Part shown: positions 1 to 4,977 of the stretch, piece by piece
Position numbering within the stretch: the stretch's first letter is position 1
Layout of the letters: the number at the start of each line of letters is the position of its first letter
The notes under the pieces: model-generated
The model's input: the letters and a program-made list of their open reading frames with translations, nothing else
What the model was told of the DNA's origin: nothing
Databases searched by the model: none
Translations under genes and position numbers: made by a program
From: Bacteroidota bacterium
GTDB taxonomy: Bacteria > Bacteroidota > Bacteroidia > Cytophagales > Cyclobacteriaceae
Direction: 5' to 3'
Assembly: GCA_003242315.1 (NCBI GenBank)
Contig: QGUY01000123.1
Span: 1-11,248, forward strand
Length of the DNA: 11,248 bases

Positions 1-1
1 A

Positions 2-250
2 TCACAAATTATGTGTTCGTGGGCAGCGAGAAATATATAAAGGACACACACTTAAGAAAAGCGCTCCTTTAAACCCCCCAAGTCCTATAAAAAGGCTTTT
101 TTCTTCCGCAAAGTATCCGATCCATGGCGGACGATATCCAATCATGTCGTAGTACTGAACATTCATAGCCAGTATTTCGGCACAACCCGGCACCGCCGCA
201 AAAGCCGTGTTGTCCTCCATTCGCCTTGCGATGGGCACGAGTGTTATCAT
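2..250 (-). pseudogene. C-terminally truncated GNAT-family acetyltransferase
   Basis: The open frame encodes 82 residues. Residues 1-62 read as the N-terminal third of a GNAT N-acetyltransferase, with the family-like segment PPWIGYFAEE (41-50) followed by a strand and GGFKG (58-62). In intact members this leads into the acetyl-CoA-binding core with its R/Q-x-x-G-x-G/A loop and about 150 residues in total. Here, after residue 62-63 (about position 64), the protein continues with about 19 unrelated residues and stops at 2-4. The other two minus frames across 1-70 give no GNAT-like continuation either, so a simple frameshift does not explain the break; a deletion or rearrangement is more likely. 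The ATG at 248-250 lies 3 bp after the DUF2911 stop codon, so it is probably co-transcribed with that gene. Without the cofactor-binding part it should not be an active acetyltransferase. Family assignment is from pattern memory. Confidence 0.55.
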
Positions 251-253
251 CCT

Positions 254-802
254 TTATTGAGTCGATATGGGTACTACAAAGCGCACGTCCGCCCATTCAA
301 ATACCATGTCAATGCCATCGCTCGCTTCTTCCAGTGTAATGGTAAACATCTCAACCGGTGCCGCTGGCTTCTCCACGGGTACCCTGGTACGCAGAACGTC
401 TCGGGTGTGATCAGGTGGCTGCGAACCGGAGACGCCAGTCTCCGTATTGAGAACGATCTCAAATGAATCACGGCCTGGTATGGCATACATGCGATAGGTT
501 CCGGCATTCAAGGCTGCACCGTTGAACAACACATCCCGTGAGAAAGTGACTTCCGTTGCGGCGTTGGCTCCGAGCCTCCAGTATTCACCGTATGGTTGCA
601 GGGGGTTCTGATCGGGATCACCGAATATCAGTCTTCCCCGAACGGAGGGCCTGCTGTACGAAACCGACACCGTCAGGTCGCGGTTCGTAAGCGATACCTC
701 TCCCGGCGGACTCAGCGGACGGAAGTAATCATAAAAGAAGAACGTGGCAGCAGCCAGGATTACAAATACAATAATGATGATAAAATACTTTTTCGTGTTC
801 AT
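254..802 (-). CDS. DUF2911 domain protein, membrane-anchored
   Basis: 182 residues. An N-terminal hydrophobic segment (about 6-23, rich in I/V/F) follows the basic start MNTKK and has no obvious signal peptidase site, so it probably anchors the protein in the inner membrane with the rest in the periplasm. The remainder carries the hallmarks of DUF2911, common in Bacteroidota: YSRPSVRGRLIFG (49-61), YGEYWRLGANAATE (71-84), TFSRDV (86-91), and an AGTYRMYAIPG stretch (100-110). The biochemical role of DUF2911 is not known to me. It starts 27 bp after the stop of the PIG-L deacetylase and ends 3 bp before a broken GNAT gene, which suggests one minus-strand operon. The start is the only ATG that keeps the complete hydrophobic segment. 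Confidence 0.88.
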   Translation of the reverse strand: MNTKKYFIIIIVFVILAAATFFFYDYFRPLSPPGEVSLTNRDLTVSVSYSRPSVRGRLIFGDPDQNPLQPYGEYWRLGANAATEVTFSRDVLFNGAALNAGTYRMYAIPGRDSFEIVLNTETGVSGSQPPDHTRDVLRTRVPVEKPAAPVEMFTITLEEASDGIDMVFEWADVRFVVPISTQ

Positions 803-829
803 GATGCGATACTTTGAGTCCCTCGTTTA

Positions 830-1717
830 TTACCGTGCGGGCAACATAGGAAACAGGCGCCGAATCTCCGCTTCATCCGGTTGACGGCCATATTCACATA
901 TCTCAAACGCTTCAGCGTATTGAATCGTCGCCGCCTTTTCACGACCATACCATTTCTCGAGGGCGGCATGCACTTCAGGTGTAATACGACCTTTTCTGTT
1001 TTCCGCCAGCCACTTCTCGCGTTGCGAGAGATCCGACGGAACTTCGTTCAGGTATCCTCCGATCCAGGGAAGCCATTCGTAAAACTGCGATACGTGCGCA
1101 TCAAGCGCATGGATCTTTTGAGAAAAAACAGGCGTGATATCAATGGCGATGTCGGGGCGAAAAGGATTCGGACGTTGAAAGTGATCCTGGAAATAGAGGA
1201 ACACGGGGTTCTTTTCGAGAGGTGGAGTGTCAGCCGCCACGTTGGGAACGGCGACCATGTATGCCGCATCCTGCACGAGTACTCCTGTATAACGGTGATC
1301 CGGATGGTAATCGTTAGGCCTTGGGGCGATCACCACGTCGGCATTCCATTCGCGAATCTTGCGAATGATCTGCAGCCGCACGTCTAACGTTGGAAGCAGC
1401 GCACCGTCGTGGTTATCAAGCACCTCGTATTCAACGCCGAATCGTTTCCCCGCTTCCTTTGCTTCGGCCATGCGACGTTTGGCGAGTACCCCGCCACCCT
1501 GGGATTGATGCCCGGCATCACCGTTGGTTACAGACACAAACTTTACCGCGTGGCCCATCCGGGAAAACAGGATGGCAGTTCCACCACCATCCTGATCGCA
1601 ATCGTCAGGATGCGCACCGATCATGATGATGCGTAAAGGACGCGTGGTTTGCGCCGCCACGTTGCCCACACACATCAGCAGGGCGACGAACAAAAACAAG
1701 CTTAAAGATCTTCTCAT
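830..1717 (-). CDS. Secreted PIG-L/LmbE-family deacetylase
   Basis: 295 residues. A signal peptide is evident: MRRS, a hydrophobic core, then a probable cut after NVAA (about residue 22). The mature part opens with the zinc-binding signature AHPDD (35-39) of the PIG-L/LmbE/MshB metal-dependent N-deacetylases. The third metal ligand motif is HPDH (138-141), in the context NDYHPDHRYTG. FVSVTNGDAGH (60-70) also fits the family. Known members remove acetyl groups from N-acetylglucosamine-type sugars, GlcNAc-PI, GlcNAc-inositol or N-acetylated antibiotic precursors. Secreted Bacteroidota versions have poorly defined substrates. The gene heads a probable operon with the DUF2911 gene and is divergent from a CBM9-like secreted protein, with only 38 bp between the annotated starts. 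An exported amino-sugar deacetylase is the natural reading; the substrate cannot be told from the sequence. Confidence 0.93.
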   Translation of the reverse strand: MRRSLSLFLFVALLMCVGNVAAQTTRPLRIIMIGAHPDDCDQDGGGTAILFSRMGHAVKFVSVTNGDAGHQSQGGGVLAKRRMAEAKEAGKRFGVEYEVLDNHDGALLPTLDVRLQIIRKIREWNADVVIAPRPNDYHPDHRYTGVLVQDAAYMVAVPNVAADTPPLEKNPVFLYFQDHFQRPNPFRPDIAIDITPVFSQKIHALDAHVSQFYEWLPWIGGYLNEVPSDLSQREKWLAENRKGRITPEVHAALEKWYGREKAATIQYAEAFEICEYGRQPDEAEIRRLFPMLPAR

Positions 1718-1728
1718 TACTGAAGGTT

Positions 1729-1736
1729 TACGTTTG
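1729..1736 (+). promoter_or_regulatory. Candidate Bacteroidota -7 element for the CBM9-like gene
   Basis: TACGTTTG matches the Bacteroidota sigma-A -7 consensus TAnnTTTG exactly. It sits in the 38-bp space between the divergent PIG-L and CBM9-like genes. A start of transcription near 1743 would serve the plus-strand gene. I see no clear TTTG -33 element at the expected distance, so this is only a candidate. Confidence 0.25.
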
Positions 1737-1755
1737 GTGGATTTAATTTAGAGAA

Positions 1756-2535
1756 ATGTATTTGACCCGTGAGGAGAAATCGCCATATTCTCGCCGGTAT
1801 CTAAATTTGAAGCCCGATATGGCCGCAAATGCCTTCACACACGGGATCGCACATACCCTAATTCTGATGACATCGTTTTCACTTGCTGGTCAATCCCAGC
1901 CCACCGCCTCAGCGTCGGAGCCCATGCGGGTAATACACACACGTGATTTTGAATTGAAAGGCGACGGCAGCAGCGCCGAATGGAACGCCACACCATGGGT
2001 ACCCGTACCCCAGCGCCTCGCCGAAGGCGCGAAGTACACAACGGAAGTAAAGGTGCTTTACTCCGATACCGGGATTTATTGCCTGTTCCGTTGTGAAGAC
2101 AAGAAGATCACGGCAACTCTTAAGGAAGATTTTGCCGACCTCTACAGAGAGGATGTCGTGGAAGTCTTTTTCTGGACGGATGAATCCGTTCCGGTCTATT
2201 TTGAATACGAGCTATCACCACTGAACTATGAGTTGGCCATCATGGTGCCGAACTACAATGGCAACTTCTTCGGATGGCGGCCATGGCATTATGAAGGTGA
2301 GCGCCTAACCCGCCACGCAACGCACATCGGTGACGACAAAACGTGGACAGCGGAGATGTTCATCCCCTTCGCGCTCCTCAAGCCCATCATCCCCGGCCCA
2401 CCCAAAAAAGGCGACCGCTGGCGCGCAAACTTTTACCGCATCGATTACGACACGGGTAGGTCACAGTGGTCGTGGAAACCGACGAGGAAGAATTTTCATG
2501 ATTACGAAAGCTTTGGAACTATTGAGTTTCAGTAG
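1756..2535 (+). CDS. Secreted carbohydrate-binding family 9-like protein
   Basis: 259 residues from the first ATG. The in-frame ATG at 1819 (residue 22) gives a better signal peptide: MAANAFTHGIAHT, a hydrophobic stretch, then a cut near LAGQS. It would yield 238 residues and may be the true start. The body resembles CBM9-like/DOMON beta-sandwich proteins common in Bacteroidota: KGDGSSAEWNATPWV near the mature N-terminus, GIYCLFRCEDKKI, then EDVVEVFF (132-139), YFEYELSPLNYE, and a C-terminal GDRWRANFYRID block. The EDVVEVF and YFEYELSPLN motifs are the strongest identifiers. CBM9 domains bind the ends of beta-glucans or xylan in characterised enzymes; stand-alone versions such as this are of unknown ligand. 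It is transcribed divergently from the secreted PIG-L deacetylase and is alone on its strand up to a tRNA gene. Confidence 0.85.
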   Translation: MYLTREEKSPYSRRYLNLKPDMAANAFTHGIAHTLILMTSFSLAGQSQPTASASEPMRVIHTRDFELKGDGSSAEWNATPWVPVPQRLAEGAKYTTEVKVLYSDTGIYCLFRCEDKKITATLKEDFADLYREDVVEVFFWTDESVPVYFEYELSPLNYELAIMVPNYNGNFFGWRPWHYEGERLTRHATHIGDDKTWTAEMFIPFALLKPIIPGPPKKGDRWRANFYRIDYDTGRSQWSWKPTRKNFHDYESFGTIEFQ

Positions 2536-2564
2536 GCAGTCTATGTGCCCTATCTGTTTCTGGA

Positions 2565-2598
2565 TTTGGAGGAATTTCGACAATCCTTGCTAAATTGC
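2565..2598 (+). promoter_or_regulatory. Candidate promoter of tRNA-Ser
   Basis: TTTG at 2565-2568 and TAAATTGC at 2591-2598 are 22 bp apart, resembling the Bacteroidota -33 TTTG and -7 TAnnTTTG pair with one mismatch in the -7 element. The predicted start near 2604 would leave a 5' leader of about 48 nt before the tRNA. The GC-rich tract after the -7 element (GCGCCGCCC) is typical of strong promoters in this group, as far as I recognise the pattern. Confidence 0.4.
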
Positions 2599-2651
2599 GC
2601 CGCCCTTTAACCGACGCACGATCGCAATCCTACTGAAGAGGAGCGGTCTAT

Positions 2652-2738
2652 GGAGAGATGCCGGAGCGGTCGAACGGGGCGGTCTCGAAAACCGTTGTCC
2701 GAGCAATCGGACCGAGGGTTCGAATCCCTCTCTCTCCG
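2652..2738 (+). tRNA. tRNA-Ser (anticodon CGA)
   Basis: The 87-nt sequence folds as a class II tRNA. The acceptor stem GGAGAGA (2652-2658) pairs with TCTCTCC (2731-2737), and the discriminator base is G (2738), as expected for serine. The anticodon stem GCGGT/ACCGT encloses the loop CTCGAAA with anticodon CGA at 2686-2688, reading UCG codons. The long variable arm TGTCCGA-GCAA-TCGGAC is diagnostic of Ser/Leu/Tyr. The T arm GAGGG-TTCGAAT-CCCTC (2714-2730) is perfect. CCA is not encoded in the DNA (CTA follows), so it must be added after transcription. It is a single tRNA between two protein genes, with no nearby integrase or duplicated 3' end to suggest use as an attachment site. Confidence 0.97.
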
Positions 2739-2852
2739 CTAACAAAAAATGCCGAACCACGGATTTTGTGAGAGGCCGTTGCACCCTTTGGGATCGCCAT
2801 GCGGCAATCCCCCTTCCCTTCACTACCTAAGATCTCCTTCAACGGTACCAGC

Positions 2853-3344
2853 ATGGTCATACCCTACGACGAACCCACCATCAATGCCATCCGCGATCTC
2901 CTTATCGCCGATAGAAAAACGATCTCCGTCGCTGAAAGCGTAACGTCAGGACACCTGCAGGCGGCACTTTCATTCGGCGACAACGCGATGCAGTTTTTTC
3001 AGGGCGGAATCACCGCTTACAACGCGGGACAAAAAACGCGACACCTCCGTGTTGAACCCATACACGCGCAAACGTGCGACTGCGTGTCGGAACAAACCGC
3101 CGCTGAGATGGCCCGTGGCAGCAACTTCATGTTCCTAAGCGATTACGCCATCGGGATTACAGGCTACGCTACACCGCAGCCTCAGGATGGCATCTCTGAG
3201 CTCTTCGCTTTCGTAGCCATCGCGCACGGTCAGGAATTGCTTCGCGCGGCCCGCCTGACGTCGCACGAAAAACATCCGATTGATGTACAAGTCGATTTCA
3301 CGAATCAAGCCTTGCAGATTTTTCTGGCAGCAATGATTAAGTGA
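2853..3344 (+). CDS. CinA C-terminal family protein (NMN amidohydrolase-like)
   Basis: 163 residues from the ATG at 2853. This is the stand-alone CinA C-terminal domain, PncC-like, without the N-terminal MoaB-like half of full CinA. Characterised PncC enzymes deamidate nicotinamide mononucleotide in NAD recycling. The conserved Ser of the AES motif (27-29), the Tyr of ITAYN (53-57) and the Lys five residues later (K61) are all kept. The usual AESCTGG loop reads AESVTSG (27-33), and the usual GIAGP reads GYATP, features I associate with a Bacteroidota subgroup that is often annotated only as CinA family. An in-frame ATG at 2799 would add 18 residues that resemble nothing in the family, so 2853 is preferred. 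It lies 114 bp after tRNA-Ser on the same strand. Activity on NMN is inferred, not shown. Confidence 0.82.
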   Translation: MVIPYDEPTINAIRDLLIADRKTISVAESVTSGHLQAALSFGDNAMQFFQGGITAYNAGQKTRHLRVEPIHAQTCDCVSEQTAAEMARGSNFMFLSDYAIGITGYATPQPQDGISELFAFVAIAHGQELLRAARLTSHEKHPIDVQVDFTNQALQIFLAAMIK

Positions 3345-3359
3345 CTCCGTCAAGTATTT

Positions 3360-3397
3360 CACCACAGAGGCACGGAGGGCGCTGGGTTACACAGAGG
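3360..3397 (+). repeat. CACAGAGG octamer cluster
   Basis: Three copies of CAC(A/G)GAGG occur at 3363-3370, 3371-3378 and 3390-3397, just after the CinA-C stop codon. The compound motif CACCACAGAGGCACGGAGG resembles a dispersed intergenic sequence I recognise from many bacterial genomes, Bacteroidota among them; its role is unknown to me. Confidence 0.5.
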
Positions 3398-3420
3398 GTT
3401 GTCATTTGTATGTTCCGATA

Positions 3421-3505
3421 GATTGGTGCCAAGGTCCCTTTTATCGTACCAATCGCCGCTGCCGTGGGGAGGGCACGGGCGCCGCAAGCGGCGCAGGGAC
3501 TCCAC
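3421..3505. repeat. Pair of hairpin-forming inverted repeats
   Basis: GATTGGTGC (3421-3429) pairs with GTACCAATC (3446-3454), with one G-T wobble and a 16-nt loop. Next, GCGCCGC (3479-3485) and GCGGCGC (3488-3494) form a perfect 7-bp stem around AA. Its flanks GTGGGGAG (3464-3471) and CTCCAC (3500-3505) extend the structure if two G residues bulge out. No T run follows, so these do not look like standard terminators. They belong to the repeat-filled spacer between the CinA-C gene and the orphan gene. Confidence 0.45.
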
Positions 3506-3540
3506 CAAATTGAGAATATTCCATTTCGCCGTAACCGGTC

Positions 3541-3587
3541 CCTGAGCTTGTCGAAGGGAGCTTGTCGAAGGGGAGCTTGTCGAAGGG
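3541..3587 (+). repeat. Triplicated AGCTTGTCGAAGGG repeat
   Basis: The 14-mer AGCTTGTCGAAGGG occurs three times: 3545-3558, 3559-3572 and 3574-3587, the last offset by one extra G. The first copy is preceded by CCTG, giving CCTGAGCTTGTCGAAGGG, which matches the widely dispersed intergenic element usually seen as CCTTCGACAAGCTCAGG on the other strand. The extra two partial copies look like slippage or unequal copying of the 3' part of that element. Confidence 0.75.
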
Positions 3588-3601
3588 ATAATTCCCGTTT
3601 C

Positions 3602-3632
3602 CGGAATTGGTTTCAATTAGAAACCCATTCCG
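3602..3632. repeat. Imperfect palindrome upstream of the orphan gene
   Basis: CGGAAT-T-GGTTTC (3602-3614) pairs with GAAACC-C-ATTCCG (3620-3632) around a 5-nt AATTA loop: 12 bp with a single T/C mismatch. It ends 31 bp before the ATG at 3664. It could be an operator, a leader hairpin or another unit of the repeat mosaic; it lacks a following T run. Confidence 0.5.
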
Positions 3633-3663
3633 ATTTCAGCGCGAAGAACGGACAACAAAGATC

Positions 3664-4122
3664 ATGACGCCTCCGGGGCAACTCAAGAAGCAGGAAAAAG
3701 CAGCGAATGAATCGTCCAACAATTCCATTGGCACCGCGAACTATTCCATCAAGGTCACCAAGGACGGAACCGTATGGACCTACGAAATCTGCAGAGGCGA
3801 AGGCGCGAAGGGCATCAGCCATTTCATCCTTGATCTCGACAACTGCAGCAGAAGCGACCTGCTCAACATTGAAAGTATCGAATGGGCAACTGTCAATGGT
3901 CAGCCAGCTAAACTTGAGAGCTCTGAAGGAAACACGGGATGCGATGTTTCTTCCGTGACATCCAGGTTTGTGAAGTTTGACGATCTGCCGGAAGCTGACA
4001 CGTACATCATCAAGTTCGAACTCGAAAGGGAATACGGCAACGTCTTTCAAACGACCGCGTGGATCAAGGCGGGACAGGCGTGCTATTCGTTCGTTGTCGA
4101 CGGCCCCTGCTGTCCGATTTAA
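3664..4122 (+). CDS. Hypothetical protein with extracellular-type Cys-containing domain
   Basis: 152 residues, function not recognised. The segment TVWTYEICRGEGAKGISHFILDLDNC is described here in parts: WTYEI, then GISHFILDL and a Cys nine residues after the start of that motif. This W-x-Y ... SHF ... C pattern is one I associate with secreted bacterial beta-sandwich modules. Further cysteines lie in NTGCDV, GQACYS and the C-terminal GPCCPI, six in all. There is no signal peptide: the N-terminus MTPPGQLKKQEKAAN is polar, and the frame is closed by a TAA at 3589-3591, so no upstream start can provide one (a TTG at 3607 adds only polar residues). The N-terminus of an exported protein may therefore have been lost, or the domain may be used inside the cell. 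It is a single gene bounded by a repeat-rich spacer and a strong terminator. That it is expressed is supported by the terminator and normal codon use only. Confidence 0.68.
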   Translation: MTPPGQLKKQEKAANESSNNSIGTANYSIKVTKDGTVWTYEICRGEGAKGISHFILDLDNCSRSDLLNIESIEWATVNGQPAKLESSEGNTGCDVSSVTSRFVKFDDLPEADTYIIKFELEREYGNVFQTTAWIKAGQACYSFVVDGPCCPI

Positions 4123-4149
4123 TTGTTCCAACTCCACCTTTACCAAGAG

Positions 4150-4176
4150 GGACATCGCGTTGCGGTGTCCTTTTTT
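4150..4176 (+). terminator. Rho-independent terminator of the orphan gene
   Basis: GGACATCGC (4150-4158) and GCGGTGTCC (4162-4170) form a 9-bp stem with one wobble and a GTT loop, followed directly by TTTTTT (4171-4176). It lies 27 bp after the stop codon at 4122 and should end transcription before the STAS-like gene. Confidence 0.88.
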
Positions 4177-4183
4177 CTTGTTC

Positions 4184-4197
4184 GCGATTCGCGATTT
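4184..4197 (+). repeat. Two tandem heptads GCGATTC-GCGATTT
   Basis: GCGATTC (4184-4190) is followed by GCGATTT (4191-4197). It lies just beyond the terminator of the orphan gene and matches the GYGATTN heptad pattern seen in two other spacers of the window. Confidence 0.45.
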
Positions 4198-4294
4198 CCC
4201 TTCCCTTGTAATATCGCGGTACAAAACGAACCCAAAACGTGCTGAGTTTTAGGTAGATTCAGTATCACTTTTTCACCTAACTGCACCACACACC

Positions 4295-4738
4295 ATGGAA
4301 ACCATTTTTAAGGAGCCCCACCTGGAATGCTACTACGATGAGGATGCCAACGTAATGTTTCACGTCTGGATAAAAAAGCCCTCTAGCGAACAACTGCGCG
4401 AGGGACTCACCCGCGTGTTTAACGAGTACACCAACATGAAGAAAAAGAAGGGCGGCAACATACACTGGCTTGCCGACACACAAAAGATTGGCGTCGTTTC
4501 CATCGACGATCAAGGGTGGCTGGAAAAAGTATGGAATGAAATGTTGTTCGTAAAAGCCGGCGTAAAAACCCACGCCGTGATCATCGGCAACGATGTATTT
4601 GCGAAATACGCCATGGAGAAGTTCAAGAAGACAATGATGGAGCGATATAGGGACCAGAACCTTTATCTTGCCACTTTCCCCAGCAAAGAAGAAGCGTACG
4701 CGTGGTTCAAAGAGTGCGAACGCGCCAACGCTGCCTGA
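4295..4738 (+). CDS. STAS/SEC14-like (SpoIIAA-like) small cytoplasmic protein
   Basis: 147 residues without signal peptide or membrane segment. The layout resembles a family frequent in Cytophagales and related groups, sometimes annotated as STAS/SEC14 (SpoIIAA-like). It has an N-terminal strand ending in a YYDEDANVMFHVW segment, an amphipathic helix (SEQLREGLTRVFNEY), a strand with WLADTQKIGVVSIDDQGWL, where D-x-x-K-x-G-V precedes an acidic loop and a Trp, then a helix with the pattern W-x-E/x-x, and a C-terminal AYAWFKE helix of the form EEAxxWL. Such proteins are about 140 residues and of unknown role; some related folds bind lipids or anti-sigma partners. The gene stands alone, preceded by a terminator. 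The first ATG is used; no other start is near. Confidence 0.62.
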   Translation: METIFKEPHLECYYDEDANVMFHVWIKKPSSEQLREGLTRVFNEYTNMKKKKGGNIHWLADTQKIGVVSIDDQGWLEKVWNEMLFVKAGVKTHAVIIGNDVFAKYAMEKFKKTMMERYRDQNLYLATFPSKEEAYAWFKECERANAA

Positions 4739-4744
4739 AAATTT

Positions 4745-4758
4745 GCGATTAGCAATTC
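4745..4758 (+). repeat. Two degenerate heptads GCGATTA-GCAATTC
   Basis: GCGATTA (4745-4751) and GCAATTC (4752-4758) begin 6 bp after the stop codon of the STAS-like gene. Their 7-bp period and GYGATTN-like sequence match the heptads at 4184-4197 and 9320-9354. Confidence 0.35.
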
Positions 4759-4785
4759 AGTGTTGTCCGGGGAAACTTCCGAACG

Positions 4786-4811
4786 TGGCTTCGACTTCGC
4801 TTAGCCTCCGG
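4786..4811 (+). repeat. Copy of a CTTCGAC-type dispersed intergenic element
   Basis: TGGCTTCGACTTCGCTTAGCC, starting at 4786, resembles the reverse complement of the element at 3541-3558 (CTTCGACAAGCTCAG): both share CTTCGAC, then GCT(C/T)AG, at similar spacing. It lies in the 239-bp space between the STAS-like gene and the convergent outer-membrane gene. Confidence 0.35.
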
Positions 4812-4891
4812 ATGTTGACACATACTATCGCTGGTGTATCAATCTTTCGATGACTTCGATCAGTCACCGAAAATTTGGCCACAATCAGTTG

Positions 4892-4950
4892 CCGGAGGTG
4901 GGGAATATTGGGAAATAAGAAATAAGACTCCAATCCCTCCGGTCTCTTTT
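4892..4950 (+). terminator. Weak candidate terminator between convergent genes
   Basis: CCGGAGG (4892-4898) pairs with CCTCCGG (4936-4942), and inside it ATTGG (4907-4911) pairs with CCAAT (4930-4934). The loop carries AAATAAG twice in tandem (4913-4926). TCTCTTTT follows at 4943-4950. The stem is interrupted by a large internal loop, so this is a weak terminator at best. It lies between the ends of the STAS-like and outer-membrane genes. Confidence 0.25.
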
Positions 4951-4977
4951 GTTGGCTGATCGGATTACTCCGGACCC

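Noticed and set aside
881..1387. 168-residue plus-strand open frame
   Set aside because: It is antisense to the PIG-L deacetylase, whose metal-binding motifs are intact; the product resembles nothing.
2652..2738. tRNA-Ser as an integration site for a mobile element
   Set aside because: No integrase gene and no repeat of the tRNA 3' end were seen nearby.
3359..3616. 85-residue minus-strand open frame in the repeat spacer
   Set aside because: Its sequence is the translation of the repeats (for example LRQAQGP), a usual artefact of such elements.
3613..4224. 203-residue minus-strand open frame
   Set aside because: It is antisense to the orphan gene at 3664-4122, runs through its terminator, and has no family resemblance.
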